Source: Yoonia litorea
Lineage (GTDB): Bacteria; Pseudomonadota; Alphaproteobacteria; Rhodobacterales; Rhodobacteraceae
Direction of reading: 5' to 3'
Length of the DNA: 64,000 nt
NCBI RefSeq assembly: GCF_900114675.1
Contig: NZ_FOZM01000001.1
Location: 744,001 to 808,000 of the forward strand
Made by a program: the position numbers and the translations under genes. The notes under the pieces were generated by a model, which did no database searches, had not been told where the DNA came from, and saw only the letters and a program-made list of their open reading frames with translations. Of the stretch, positions 18,423-27,522 are shown one piece after another. The stretch's first letter is position 1. Each line of letters starts with the position of its first letter.

Positions 18423-19211
18423 ATGACCGAAGCGACAATCGTCGATAGCCATTGCCATCTTGATTTCCCCGATTTCGATGAAGAACGCGACGAGGTCATC
18501 GCGCGCGCCATCGCAGCGGGCGTGACGCGGATGGTGACGATCTGCACCAAGCTGCGCCTTGAGCCGCAGGTGCGGGCCATCGCAGAGCGCTATGACGCGG
18601 TCTACTACGCTGCCGGAACGCACCCGATGAGCGCCGCTGATGAGCCGCTGGCAACTGTTGATGAACTCGTAGCACTTGCGCAGCATCCCAAATTCGTCGG
18701 GATCGGTGAAAGCGGCCTCGATTACCATTACACCGCTGACAGCGCCGCCATTCAGCAGGACTCGCTGCGGGTCCACATCGCTGCTGCGCGGGAAACCAAG
18801 CTGCCTTTGATCATTCATGCACGTGCTGCCGATGACGACATGGCGCAGATTTTATCTGATGAAATGAAGAATGGCAGCTATGCTTGTGTTATGCATTGCT
18901 TTTCCAGCGGGGCGGCACTGGCCAAGACCGCGCTTGATCTGGGTTTTTATCTGTCGATGTCAGGCATCGCGGCATTTCCCAAAAGCCATGAGTTGCGGGA
19001 AATTTTCGCAGCCGCACCAGTTGATCGTATCCTTGTGGAAACTGACAGCCCCTATCTTGCACCGCCGCCCTTTCGCGGCAAACGCAATGAACCAGCCTAC
19101 ACGGCGCATACGGCAAAGGTCGGTGCTGAGGTTTTTGGGCTGAGCTATGAGGAATTCGCGCGCCAGACTACCGCGAATTTTGACAGGCTCTTCTGGAAGG
19201 CCGCAGGATGA
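18423..19211 (+). CDS. TatD-family metal-dependent DNase/hydrolase
   Basis: This is a 262-residue TIM-barrel hydrolase of the TatD/YcfH group. Metal ligands are visible in order: HCHLDF (residues 10-15), the Glu in GIGESGLDYHY, His in LIIHARAADDD, His in MHCFSSG and Asp in ETDSPYLAPPPFRG. Family members are 3'-5' exonucleases acting on single-stranded DNA or RNA. ATG 18423 is chosen because it opens directly into the first strand; an ATG 15 codons upstream lies inside holB. Its position after holB matches the usual holB-ycfH pairing. Confidence 0.92.
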   Translation: MTEATIVDSHCHLDFPDFDEERDEVIARAIAAGVTRMVTICTKLRLEPQVRAIAERYDAVYYAAGTHPMSAADEPLATVDELVALAQHPKFVGIGESGLDYHYTADSAAIQQDSLRVHIAAARETKLPLIIHARAADDDMAQILSDEMKNGSYACVMHCFSSGAALAKTALDLGFYLSMSGIAAFPKSHELREIFAAAPVDRILVETDSPYLAPPPFRGKRNEPAYTAHTAKVGAEVFGLSYEEFARQTTANFDRLFWKAAG

Positions 19212-20011
19212 CCGATACCCTGTCATTCCGCATTCTGGGGTGCGGTTCGTCCGGTGGTGTCCCCCGTCTTGGGGGGCAGTGGGGTGCCTGTGACCCGTCC
19301 AACCCCAAGAACGTGCGTAAACGATGCTCTTTGCTTGTGACCAGAACGGGCGCGGCCGGACAGACGCGGGTGCTGATCGACACATCCCCCGATATGCGAC
19401 AGCAGCTGCTGGATGCTGATGTCGGGACGCTGGATGCGGTTGTCTATACGCATAGCCACGCCGATCACGTGCACGGGATCGATGACCTTCGTATGGTCGT
19501 TTTTAACAAGCGCGAACGCCTGCAGGTCTACGCCGATGGCGACACCACCAATGACCTGCTTGGTCGGTTCGGCTATGCCTTTGTGCAGCCGAAAGGATCG
19601 TCCTATCCGCCGATCCTGGAACTGAACCCGATTGATGGGCTATTCAAAATTGAAGGGGCAGGGGGCGAAATCCCGTTTCTGCCATTCAAAGTTAAACATG
19701 GCCGCATCGAAGCACTCGGCTTTCGCATAAACAACGTCGCCTATCTACCTGATGTTTCAGATATTCCTGACGAGGCATGGCCGGCTGTCGAAAACCTCGA
19801 CACATGGATTGTGGACGCATTGCGCCGCGATCCACACCCGACACATGCCCATTTGGAAAAAACGCTTTCGTGGATCGAAAGGGTGGCGCCGCGTCAGGCG
19901 GTCTTGACCAATATGCACAATGATCTCGACTATGCGACGGTCGCGGCAGAAACGCCGGATCACATCCTTCCTGCTTATGACGGGATGACGATTACAGTTG
20001 CCGTACCGTAG
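19208..20011 (+). CDS. PhnP-like metallo-beta-lactamase-fold hydrolase
   Basis: This 267-residue protein has the MBL metal motif THSHADHVHGID. The N-terminal LGCGSSGGVPRLGGQWGACDP is typical of PhnP and related cyclic phosphodiesterases. Cysteines in GACDPSNPKNVRKRCS could bind a structural zinc, as in PhnP. A further His lies in TNMHNDLDY. No phn genes are nearby, so the substrate is uncertain; a housekeeping phosphodiesterase is likely. It overlaps the TatD-type gene by four bases. Confidence 0.87.
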   Translation: MTDTLSFRILGCGSSGGVPRLGGQWGACDPSNPKNVRKRCSLLVTRTGAAGQTRVLIDTSPDMRQQLLDADVGTLDAVVYTHSHADHVHGIDDLRMVVFNKRERLQVYADGDTTNDLLGRFGYAFVQPKGSSYPPILELNPIDGLFKIEGAGGEIPFLPFKVKHGRIEALGFRINNVAYLPDVSDIPDEAWPAVENLDTWIVDALRRDPHPTHAHLEKTLSWIERVAPRQAVLTNMHNDLDYATVAAETPDHILPAYDGMTITVAVP

Positions 20012-20080
20012 CCGATCCTTTGCCACCAGGCTGCGAGTGCGGGTCAGGTCGGTCGCGCCAAATGCTGTGACCGCAAACTG

Positions 20081-21010
20081 ATGGGCGCGTTGATTGACGT
20101 CATTCTGCCGGTGTTTCTGGTCATCGGCTTTGGCTATTTGGCCGTTTGGAAGGGCTACTTCAGCGACGCCGGTGTTGATGGCCTGATGAAGTTCACCCAA
20201 GGCTTCGCGATCCCCTGCCTTCTGTTTCGGGCGATTTCCTCGCTTGATCTGGGGCAGAGCTTTGATCTGGCCCTTTTGGCGAGCTTCTACATCGGGGCGT
20301 TGGCAGGCTTTGCCGCTGGACTATTCGGCGCGCGCTATCTTTTCGGGCGCGATTGGGAAGACAGCATTGCAATCGGTTTTTGCTGCCTGTTTTCCAATTC
20401 GCTGTTGCTTGGGCTGCCGATCACCGAGCGGGCTTACGGCGTCAGCGCGCTTGAGGCGAATTATGCCATTATCGCGATTCATTCGCCCTTTTGCTACGCG
20501 GTCGGGATCACCGCGATGGAGATTGCAAGAAACCGTGGTGAGCGCGTCACCGAACTTCCCGCCAAAGTGCTTAAGGCGATGTTCCAGAACGCACTCATCC
20601 TCGGCATCACATTGGGGTTGATCGTCAATATCAGCGGTTTGCCGATGCCTGGCGTTCTGACTGATGCAATCGACCTGATGGTCAGGGCGGCCTTGCCGGC
20701 AGCGCTTTTTGGATTGGGCGGGGTGTTGTATCGATATCGTCCCGAAGGGGATCTGCGCACTATCCTTTTTGTAGTGGCGATTTCACTTGTCCTGCATCCG
20801 GTCATTGTCTGGGTGCTGGCACAAGCCAATGATCTGTCGGATGCGGCCCTGCGCTCGGCCATCCTGACCGCCGCAATGGCGCCAGGCATCAACACCTACG
20901 TCTTTGCCAATATGTACGGACGGGCCAGACGTGTCGCTGCATCAGCCGTACTGATGGGCACGGGTCTGTCCATCGTGACGGTCTGGGTATGGTTGGCAGT
21001 TTTGCCGTGA
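20081..21010 (+). CDS. AEC-family (auxin efflux carrier-like) transporter
   Basis: This 309-residue membrane protein has about ten hydrophobic helices. It begins LIDVILPVFLVIGFGYLAVW, which is typical of AEC permeases. A conserved central turn with NSLLLGLPI and the APGINTYVFANMYGR segment near the C-terminus are characteristic. Bacterial members move dicarboxylates such as malate or malonate, but the substrate cannot be read from sequence. It stands alone between the hydrolase gene and the sit promoter. The start at ATG 20081 lacks a strong ribosome-binding site. Confidence 0.87.
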   Translation: MGALIDVILPVFLVIGFGYLAVWKGYFSDAGVDGLMKFTQGFAIPCLLFRAISSLDLGQSFDLALLASFYIGALAGFAAGLFGARYLFGRDWEDSIAIGFCCLFSNSLLLGLPITERAYGVSALEANYAIIAIHSPFCYAVGITAMEIARNRGERVTELPAKVLKAMFQNALILGITLGLIVNISGLPMPGVLTDAIDLMVRAALPAALFGLGGVLYRYRPEGDLRTILFVVAISLVLHPVIVWVLAQANDLSDAALRSAILTAAMAPGINTYVFANMYGRARRVAASAVLMGTGLSIVTVWVWLAVLP

Positions 21011-21086
21011 CCAGCGGTCCGCCTTGCGTCGGCGCAGCAAGCCTCAACATTCAAGAATAAATTCACATCGGCAAGCCGCCGACCCC

Positions 21087-21114
21087 TTGGCGGGTGTCGC
21101 GGGCAATCTATATC
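21087..21114 (+). promoter_or_regulatory. Possible sigma-70 promoter of sitABCD
   Basis: TTGGCG (21087-21092) and TATATC (21109-21114) are separated by 16 bases. The resulting start would be about 21121, immediately before the Fur/Mur-type palindrome, a sensible place for repression. The match is moderate. Confidence 0.4.
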
Positions 21115-21127
21115 CCATCTATCAATA

Positions 21128-21144
21128 ATGAGAACTATTCGCAT
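21128..21144 (+). promoter_or_regulatory. Fur/Mur-type operator upstream of sitA
   Basis: ATGAGAA-CTA-TTCGCAT is a 17-base dyad with six of seven arm positions paired. It resembles the Fur-family boxes (Mur in alphaproteobacteria) that control manganese transport. It lies 67 bases before the sitA ATG and just downstream of a plausible promoter. Repression by manganese-loaded Mur is the likely function. Confidence 0.7.
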
Positions 21145-21210
21145 TTGCATTTACGGCAGCGCGGAACTCTCATACACAAAAACTGTCCAACTGATGAAAG
21201 GATCAATTAT

Positions 21211-22098
21211 ATGATGCGTTCGGGTCTGCTCTTGAGCACCATTTGTGCCGGGCTGATGGCACTGCCTGCCTTTGCGGAAGACCGTTTCAAGGCTGTCACC
21301 ACATTTACGGTCATCGCCGACATGGCGCAAAACGTGGCAGGGGATGCCGCTATCGTTGAAAGCATCACAAAGCCGGGGGCGGAAATCCATGGCTACCAGC
21401 CAACACCGCGTGACATCATCCGCGCGCAGGATGCGGACCTGATCTTGTGGAACGGGCTGAACCTCGAACTTTGGTTCGAGCAGTTTTTTGCAAACCTCGA
21501 CGACGTGCCAAGTGCCATCCTGACCGAGGGCATCACACCGATGAGCATTTCGTCAGGCTCATATGACGGCAAACCAAACCCGCACGCCTGGATGAGCCTT
21601 GAGAGCGCGTTGATCTACGTCGACAATATTCGCGATGCTTTTATCGAACACGACCCTGACAACGCAGAAACCTATGCCGCGAACGCTGAAAGCTACAAAG
21701 CAGAGATTACTGCGGCCATTGCACCGCTGCGCGAACAGGTGCTTGCAGTTCCCGAAGATCAGCGGTGGCTGGTGTCATGCGAAGGCGCGTTCAGCTATCT
21801 GGCACGGGATTTCCAGATGAAAGAACTCTACCTCTGGCCGATCAACGCTGATGCGCAAGGCACACCGCAGCAGGTGCGCCGCGTGATTGATACCGTGCGC
21901 GAAAACAATATCCCTGCGGTTTTCTGTGAAAGCACCGTCAGCCAAGCGCCTGCCGAACAGGTCGCGCGCGAGACAGATGCCGAATATAAGGGCGTGCTCT
22001 ATGTGGATAGCCTGACAGAGACGGATGGCCCTGTGCCGACCTATCTTGATCTGCTACGGGTGACGAGTGAAACGATTGCGGCTGGCCTGACGGAATGA
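21211..22098 (+). CDS. sitA: Manganese/iron ABC transporter, binding protein SitA
   Basis: This 295-residue cluster A-I binding protein has a signal peptide ending PAFAED. The mature part reads [19 protein letters not shown] and [18 protein letters not shown], nearly identical to enterobacterial SitA. Metal-binding positions are His in GAEIHGY, His in PNPHAWMS, Glu in FCESTVS and Asp in YVDSL. SitA delivers Mn2+ (and less well Fe2+) to SitBCD. The start ATG 21211 (or 21214) follows GAAAGGA. The stop overlaps sitB by four bases. Confidence 0.95.
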   Translation: MMRSGLLLSTICAGLMALPAFAEDRFKAVTTFTVIADMAQNVAGDAAIVESITKPGAEIHGYQPTPRDIIRAQDADLILWNGLNLELWFEQFFANLDDVPSAILTEGITPMSISSGSYDGKPNPHAWMSLESALIYVDNIRDAFIEHDPDNAETYAANAESYKAEITAAIAPLREQVLAVPEDQRWLVSCEGAFSYLARDFQMKELYLWPINADAQGTPQQVRRVIDTVRENNIPAVFCESTVSQAPAEQVARETDAEYKGVLYVDSLTETDGPVPTYLDLLRVTSETIAAGLTE

Positions 22099-22979
22099 CG
22101 AAAACAACTGGCATCATTGCACAGCATGTGACCGTGACCTACCGGAACGGGCATACCGCGTTGCATGATGCCAGTTTTGAAATCCCGACCGGAACCATCA
22201 CTGCGCTGGTGGGGGTGAACGGCGCCGGAAAGTCCACCTTGTTCAAGGCGATCATGGGGTTTGTCCCCGCAGCGCGGGGCGAGATTTCCGTCCTTGATAT
22301 GCCCGTCAAGGAGGCGCTTCGCCGGAACATTGTCGCATACGTTCCGCAGGCCGAAGAGGTTGACTGGTCGTTTCCTGTTCTCGTCGAAGACGTCGTGATG
22401 ATGGGGCGTTACGGCCACATGGGATTTTTCCGCAGACCAAAGGCAGCCGACCACAAAGCCGTGGCAGAGGCATTGGCACGGGTCAATATGACGGCGTTTC
22501 GTCAGCGCCAGATCGGCGAACTCTCTGGTGGTCAGCGCAAGCGGGTCTTTCTGGCCCGCGCGCTTGCGCAGGAAGGACAGGTCATTCTGCTGGATGAGCC
22601 TTTTACCGGCGTTGATGTGCAGACCGAAGACGCGATTATCGCACTTTTGCGCGATTTGCGTGATGAAGGGCGCGTGATCCTTGTTTCGACCCACAACCTT
22701 GGCTCTGTGCCAGAGTTCTGCGACCGGACGATCCTGGTGAAAGGTACTGTGTTGGCTTACGGGCTGACCGAGGACACCTTCACACACGACAACCTCGAAA
22801 CCGCCTTCGGGGGTGTGCTGAGGCACTTTGTATTGGGTGGTGCCGACCTACATGATGACGATGACAGCCGCCAGATCAGGGTGATCACCGATGACGAACG
22901 CCCGTTCGTTGTCTACGGCGAAGAGACCCCGCCGGCTGTGGCAGACGAGAGTACCTCAAAAGATAAAGAAGAGGTCTGA
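22095..22979 (+). CDS. sitB: Manganese/iron ABC transporter, ATPase SitB
   Basis: This is a 294-residue single-domain ABC ATPase. Walker A is [10 protein letters not shown], the signature is LSGGQRKR, Walker B is [12 protein letters not shown] and the H-loop His is in VSTHNLG. It powers SitC and SitD at the inner membrane. The C-terminal 45 residues are acidic and polar and extend past the core fold. It overlaps sitA and is followed by sitC after two bases. Confidence 0.95.
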   Translation: MTKTTGIIAQHVTVTYRNGHTALHDASFEIPTGTITALVGVNGAGKSTLFKAIMGFVPAARGEISVLDMPVKEALRRNIVAYVPQAEEVDWSFPVLVEDVVMMGRYGHMGFFRRPKAADHKAVAEALARVNMTAFRQRQIGELSGGQRKRVFLARALAQEGQVILLDEPFTGVDVQTEDAIIALLRDLRDEGRVILVSTHNLGSVPEFCDRTILVKGTVLAYGLTEDTFTHDNLETAFGGVLRHFVLGGADLHDDDDSRQIRVITDDERPFVVYGEETPPAVADESTSKDKEEV

Positions 22980-22981
22980 GC

Positions 22982-23833
22982 ATGGCCCTTCTGCTTGAGC
23001 CGTTCAGCTATGGCTACATGTTCAACGCGATGTGGGTCAGTACGTTGGTCGGTGGGATTTGCGCCTTTTTGTCGGCCTATCTGATGCTCAAGGGGTGGTC
23101 GCTGATCGGTGATGCCTTGAGCCATGCAATCGTGCCGGGGGTCGCCGGTGCCTATATCCTTGGTTTGCCATTCGCACTTGGCGCCTTCGCGGCGGGCGGG
23201 CTTGCTGCCGGCGCGATGCTTTTTCTCAATCAAAGGTCAGGTCTGAAGGAAGATACCATCATCGGTCTGATCTTTACGTCCTTCTTTGGTCTGGGCCTTT
23301 TCATGGTGTCGCTTAATCCCACGTCGGTCAGCGTTCAGACAATCACCATGGGAAATATCCTCGCGATTACGCCGACGGATACACTGCAGCTGGCAATCAT
23401 CGGTTTTGTGACACTTGCGGTGCTTTTGGCGAAATGGAAGGACCTGATGGTTGCCTTCTTTGACGAGAACCACGCGCGCTCGATCGGGTTGCGGCCGGAT
23501 GTTCTGCGGATCGTCTTTTTCACGTTGCTTTCGGCGTCCTGCGTCGCGGCGCTGCAAACGGTTGGTGCTTTCTTGGTGATTGCCATGGTCGTCACGCCCG
23601 GCGCGACAGCTTATCTGCTGACAGATCGTTTCCCGCGACTGCTGATCTTGAGCGTGAGTATAGGGGCAGGGACCAGCTTTGTCGGGGCCTATGCGAGCTA
23701 TTTCCTCGATGGGGCGACAGGTGGCATCATTGTTTGCCTACAGACCGTAATCTTCCTCGCGGCATTCTTCTTTGCACCAAAGCACGGATACCTTGCTGCG
23801 CGTCGCCGGGCGGCGGAGGCATTACGGTCATGA
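22982..23833 (+). CDS. sitC: Manganese/iron ABC transporter, permease SitC
   Basis: This 283-residue ABC-3 family permease has about eight hydrophobic helices. Family motifs include LKGWSLIGDALSHAIVPGVA and VTPGATAYLLTDRF. It pairs with SitD, encoded just downstream with an overlapping start, to form the channel. The conserved GDALSHA segment recurs in SitD as GDAISHA, showing that the two are paralogues. Confidence 0.95.
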   Translation: MALLLEPFSYGYMFNAMWVSTLVGGICAFLSAYLMLKGWSLIGDALSHAIVPGVAGAYILGLPFALGAFAAGGLAAGAMLFLNQRSGLKEDTIIGLIFTSFFGLGLFMVSLNPTSVSVQTITMGNILAITPTDTLQLAIIGFVTLAVLLAKWKDLMVAFFDENHARSIGLRPDVLRIVFFTLLSASCVAALQTVGAFLVIAMVVTPGATAYLLTDRFPRLLILSVSIGAGTSFVGAYASYFLDGATGGIIVCLQTVIFLAAFFFAPKHGYLAARRRAAEALRS

Positions 23834-24654
23834 TCGAGACACTGCTGTTTCCCTTCCAGTTTGCCTTCATGAACAACGCTTTCATGATGATGGCGATCAT
23901 TGCTGTGCCAACGAGCCTTCTGTCCTGTTTTCTGGTGCTGAAGGGCTGGTCGCTAATGGGTGATGCGATCAGCCACGCGGTGCTGCCGGGGATCGTCATT
24001 GCCTTTATCCTTGGTATTCCCTTGCTGATCGGCGCCTTTGTTGCGGGGATGATCTGTGCACTGAGCACCGGATTTCTTGCAGGCAACAGCCGGGTCAAAC
24101 AGGATACCGTCATGGGCGTGGTCTTTTCAGGGATGTTTGGGTTTGGATTGGTGCTTTACACCCAGATCACCACCGACATGCACCTCGATCACATTCTCTT
24201 TGGCAATATGCTTGGTGTGAGCGTGCAAGACCTTTTGACGGCAGGTGGCATTGCCGCAGTGGTCGCTGTCATTATTCTGGCAAAGCGGCGTGAATTTATG
24301 CTGCACACCTTTGATCCGGTTCAGGCGCAGGCTGTTGGCCTTCAGGTTGGCTGGCTGCATTACGGGCTGCTTGCAATGATCTCGCTGACCATTGTGGCCA
24401 CGCTTTCCGCTGTGGGCATCATTCTGGCAATCGGGCTTCTGATCGCGCCGGGGGCAATTGCTTTCCTGATCACGAAACGCTTTGCCTACATGCTGCCGAT
24501 CGCCGTTGGTGTCACCGTTTTCGCGGGGCTGACAGGCGTCTACGCAAGCTTCTTTCTTGACAGTGCCCCGGCACCGACGGTGATCCTTGTCCTGACCATC
24601 ATCTTTATCGCGGCATTTATCCGTGCCAATCTCAAGATGCGTCAGGCCGCGTGA
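23830..24654 (+). CDS. sitD: Manganese/iron ABC transporter, permease SitD
   Basis: This is a 274-residue ABC-3 family permease paralogous to SitC (LKGWSLMGDAISHAVLPGIV, LIAPGAIAFLITKRF). ATG 23830 overlaps the sitC stop by four bases; an upstream in-frame ATG lies deep inside sitC. It completes the SitABCD importer, which supports superoxide dismutase and other manganese enzymes. I see no strong terminator downstream. Confidence 0.95.
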   Translation: MIETLLFPFQFAFMNNAFMMMAIIAVPTSLLSCFLVLKGWSLMGDAISHAVLPGIVIAFILGIPLLIGAFVAGMICALSTGFLAGNSRVKQDTVMGVVFSGMFGFGLVLYTQITTDMHLDHILFGNMLGVSVQDLLTAGGIAAVVAVIILAKRREFMLHTFDPVQAQAVGLQVGWLHYGLLAMISLTIVATLSAVGIILAIGLLIAPGAIAFLITKRFAYMLPIAVGVTVFAGLTGVYASFFLDSAPAPTVILVLTIIFIAAFIRANLKMRQAA

Positions 24655-24728
24655 AACCTATCCGAGAACAGGGGTGGTCTCGCGCCTCTAAATCGATATA
24701 GTTTGCGCTAACAAGCAGGGAGGCTGTC

Positions 24729-25781
24729 ATGAAAACCATCAAGGGACCGGGACTGTTTCTGGCGCAATTTGCAGGTGATGACGCGCCGTTCAACACATGG
24801 GACGGGATCACCAAATGGGCGGCCGATTGCGGCTATGCCGGCGTGCAGGTTCCCAGTTGGGATGCGCGGTTCTTCGATCTGGAAAAGGCGGCGGAGAGCA
24901 AGACCTACTGTGACGCGTTCAAGGGCGAGGCCGAGACCAATGGTGTCACGGTGACGGAGCTCTCAACCCATCTGCAAGGACAGCTGGTTGCTGTGAACCC
25001 CGCCTATGACACAGCGTTTGACGCATTTGCCGCGCCTGAGGTGCAAGGCAATCCCAACGCACGTCAGGTCTGGGCGGTCGATCAGGTCAAAAAGGCGCTC
25101 AGCGCCTCGAAAAACCTTGGATTGACAGAGATGGCGACCTTTTCCGGCGCGCTGGCATGGCCATACGTTTATCCGTGGCCGCAGCGCCCGGCCGGACTGG
25201 TTGAGATGGCCTTTGACGAACTGGCGACCCGCTGGCGGCCCATTCTCGATCATGCAGAGGAATGTGGTGTCGATGTCTGCTACGAGATCCATCCTGGCGA
25301 GGATCTGCATGACGGCGTGACGTTTGAGATGTTCCTTGAACGCCTTGGCGGACATGCACGCTGCAACATGCTTTACGATCCGTCGCACTACGTTCTGCAA
25401 TGCCTCGACTATCTCGACAATATCGACATCTACAAGGACCGCATCAAGATGTTCCATGTGAAGGACGCCGAGTTCAATCCCACCGGACGGCAGGGTGTTT
25501 ACGGCGGCTACCAATCATGGGTCGATCGCGCAGGCCGCTTCCGTTCGCTCGGTGACGGGCAGGTGGACTTCGCGGCCATCTTTTCGAAAATGGCGGCCAA
25601 TGATTTCGGGGGCTGGGCTGTTGTCGAGTGGGAATGTGCGCTCAAACACCCGGAGGACGGGGCGCGTGAGGGCGCGCAATTCGTCAAGGATCATATTATT
25701 CGTGTGACCGAACGCGCGTTTGACGATTTCGCCGGTGGCGATGTGGATGAGGCAACCAACCGCCGGATGCTTGGCATCTGA
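24729..25781 (+). CDS. Sugar phosphate isomerase/epimerase family protein
   Basis: This 350-residue xylose-isomerase-like TIM barrel has likely metal ligands in CYEIHPGED, MLYDPSHY, MFHVKDAEF and VVEWE. Family members include IolE, IolI and 2-keto-sugar epimerases. A strong AGGGAGG precedes ATG 24729. The next gene, an oxidoreductase of the Gfo/Idh/MocA family, is 52 bases downstream, and the two probably act in turn on a sugar, inositol or a glucoside. No transporter for such a substrate is adjacent, so the exact reaction is unknown. Confidence 0.85.
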   Translation: MKTIKGPGLFLAQFAGDDAPFNTWDGITKWAADCGYAGVQVPSWDARFFDLEKAAESKTYCDAFKGEAETNGVTVTELSTHLQGQLVAVNPAYDTAFDAFAAPEVQGNPNARQVWAVDQVKKALSASKNLGLTEMATFSGALAWPYVYPWPQRPAGLVEMAFDELATRWRPILDHAEECGVDVCYEIHPGEDLHDGVTFEMFLERLGGHARCNMLYDPSHYVLQCLDYLDNIDIYKDRIKMFHVKDAEFNPTGRQGVYGGYQSWVDRAGRFRSLGDGQVDFAAIFSKMAANDFGGWAVVEWECALKHPEDGAREGAQFVKDHIIRVTERAFDDFAGGDVDEATNRRMLGI

Positions 25782-25786
25782 CAGGT

Positions 25787-25820
25787 GCCTCCGGCGGGAG
25801 TATTTTGGGCAAAATGATGA
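25787..25820 (+). repeat. Roseobacter-type intergenic repeat, copy 1
   Basis: GCCTCCGGCGGGAG is followed by TATTTTGGGCAAAATGA. CTCC / GGAG forms a small GC stem ahead of a T-rich run, like a weak terminator. The same core occurs at 34617-34650. I recognise this element as frequent at gene ends in Rhodobacteraceae genomes. Here it sits between two genes that otherwise look co-transcribed. Confidence 0.75.
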
Positions 25821-25833
25821 GAAAGGTGAGGAT

Positions 25834-26967
25834 ATGAGACCGATCCGTTTGGGCATGGTTGGAGGCGGCAATGATGCCTTTATCGGTGGCGTCCACCGCA
25901 TCGCTGCGCGGATTGACGGACGCTTCCAGTTGGTTGCGGGTGCCTTGTCTTCGACACCAGAGAAAGCGCAGGCCTCTGGCGCGGCGCTGGGTCTTGATCC
26001 TGCGCGCACCTACGATGATTTCAAAGCCATGGCGATCAGGGAGGCACGGCTGAAAGACGGGATTGAGGCCGTCGCGATCGTCACGCCGAACCATGTGCAT
26101 TACGCGGCTGCGCGCGAATTCCTCAAACGTGGTATTCATGTAATCTGTGACAAGCCGCTCACATCTACCATGGCGGATGCCAGGAAGCTGGTGAAGGCCG
26201 CTGAGGAAAGCGATGCGCTATTTGTTCTGACCCATAACTACACAGGATACCCCCTGATGCGGCAGGCGCGGCAGATGGTGGCCGAAGGGCGTCTGGGCAA
26301 GATCAGGGTGGTGCAGGTTGAATATGCGCAGGATTGGCTCAGCAAGGCCGATGACAGCAAGCAGGCCGCATGGCGGACCGATCCGGAACGCTCAGGGATC
26401 GGCGGATCTACCGGTGATATCGGCACCCACGCCTTTAACCTTGCCAGCTTTGTCACGGGGCTGACGTTGGAAAGCCTGTCGGCGGATTTACAGGCTTTTG
26501 TCAGCGGGCGCGCGCTTGATGACAACGCCCATGTGATGATGCGGTTTGCAGGTGGCGCGCGGGGGATGCTGTGGTGTTCTCAAGTCGCACCCGGCAATGA
26601 GAACGGTCTGCGCCTGCGGGTTTTTGGTGAAAAAGCAGGCTTGGAGTGGGCGCAGGAAAACCCAAATCAGCTTTGGTTCAGCGAACTGGGGCAGCCCAAG
26701 CAGCTATTGACCCGTGGCGGGGCAGGCAGCACCTCTGATGCCGCCCGCGTCACGCGTATCCCCGGCGGGCATCCTGAGGGATATCTTGAGGGTTTCGCCA
26801 CAATCTATCGTGAGGCGGCCGAGGCCATTGAGGCCCACCGTGACGGACACAAGGTGGCAGATGACGTCATCTATCCGACAGTGCAGGACGGGTTGAAGGG
26901 CATGCAGTTTGTTGACGCCTGTGTCCGCTCGTCCAAGCGTGACGGTGCTTGGGTCACGCTTGCCTAG
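25834..26967 (+). CDS. Gfo/Idh/MocA-family oxidoreductase
   Basis: This is a 377-residue NAD(P)-dependent dehydrogenase. The N-terminal Rossmann motif is GMVGGGNDAFIGGVH. The family signature with catalytic Lys is VICDKPLTSTM, and the second conserved region is GGSTGDIGTHAFNLA with a likely catalytic His. Members oxidise sugars, inositols or glucosides. ATG 25834 follows a GGTGAGG site; a longer ORF from 25720 overlaps the previous gene and lacks support. It pairs with the isomerase gene upstream. Its stop overlaps the convergent pqiC stop. Confidence 0.9.
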   Translation: MRPIRLGMVGGGNDAFIGGVHRIAARIDGRFQLVAGALSSTPEKAQASGAALGLDPARTYDDFKAMAIREARLKDGIEAVAIVTPNHVHYAAAREFLKRGIHVICDKPLTSTMADARKLVKAAEESDALFVLTHNYTGYPLMRQARQMVAEGRLGKIRVVQVEYAQDWLSKADDSKQAAWRTDPERSGIGGSTGDIGTHAFNLASFVTGLTLESLSADLQAFVSGRALDDNAHVMMRFAGGARGMLWCSQVAPGNENGLRLRVFGEKAGLEWAQENPNQLWFSELGQPKQLLTRGGAGSTSDAARVTRIPGGHPEGYLEGFATIYREAAEAIEAHRDGHKVADDVIYPTVQDGLKGMQFVDACVRSSKRDGAWVTLA

Positions 26968-27521
26968 CGCCCCAATTTACCAGCGATCAACTCGGACAGT
27001 TCGACAAGGGCTGCTGACTGCGCGGCACTGATGCTCGCCAGTGATTGATCGACCATCGGGACCACAATCGCGAATGTGTCGGCGCTGTTGCGGAAATTGA
27101 TGCCGTCACCGCCCACGTAGACCTGTCCGGTCAGTCGGAACGTGCCATCTGCGCCAGCGATCATCTGGGCCACCTGCACATCAGTGGACACATCCGGCAG
27201 CCCGACAAATGGCCACGGCTCCGGACCGACCGTTGTGTTGAGGATGTCAGCGAGGCTTTGCGTCAGGAACAGTGTCACCGCACGTTCGGGGTCGTCAGCC
27301 CAAAGGATGTCCTCTGAGGTTGCGATCAGCCCACCCGCCTGTTCCACGGCGATTTCCTCGGCAGCGGCATAGGTTGGCAGCGAGACCGTGCGCACCATTG
27401 CCGAGCCGACCAGCGGTCGCAATTCAAGCGCTGAGGGCTGCGGAGTGAGCGCAATCCGCTCGATCGGGGCAGAGCAGGCTGCGAGCAGTGCGGTCAAGGC
27501 AAGGGGCAGGGCAGATTTCAT
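26964..27521 (-). CDS. pqiC: PqiC-like outer-membrane lipoprotein
   Basis: This 185-residue protein starts MKSALPLALTALLAACS, a lipoprotein signal with lipobox LAAC. The rest fits the ABC-transport auxiliary/PqiC domain: RTVSLPTYAAAEEIAV, a middle LTGQVYVGGDG strand and a C-terminal helix. PqiC sits in the outer membrane as the end-point of the PqiB tunnel. It is separated from pqiB by a single base. The gene is convergent with the oxidoreductase gene, and their stop codons overlap. Confidence 0.85.
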   Translation of the reverse strand: MKSALPLALTALLAACSAPIERIALTPQPSALELRPLVGSAMVRTVSLPTYAAAEEIAVEQAGGLIATSEDILWADDPERAVTLFLTQSLADILNTTVGPEPWPFVGLPDVSTDVQVAQMIAGADGTFRLTGQVYVGGDGINFRNSADTFAIVVPMVDQSLASISAAQSAALVELSELIAGKLGR

Positions 27522-27522
27522 C

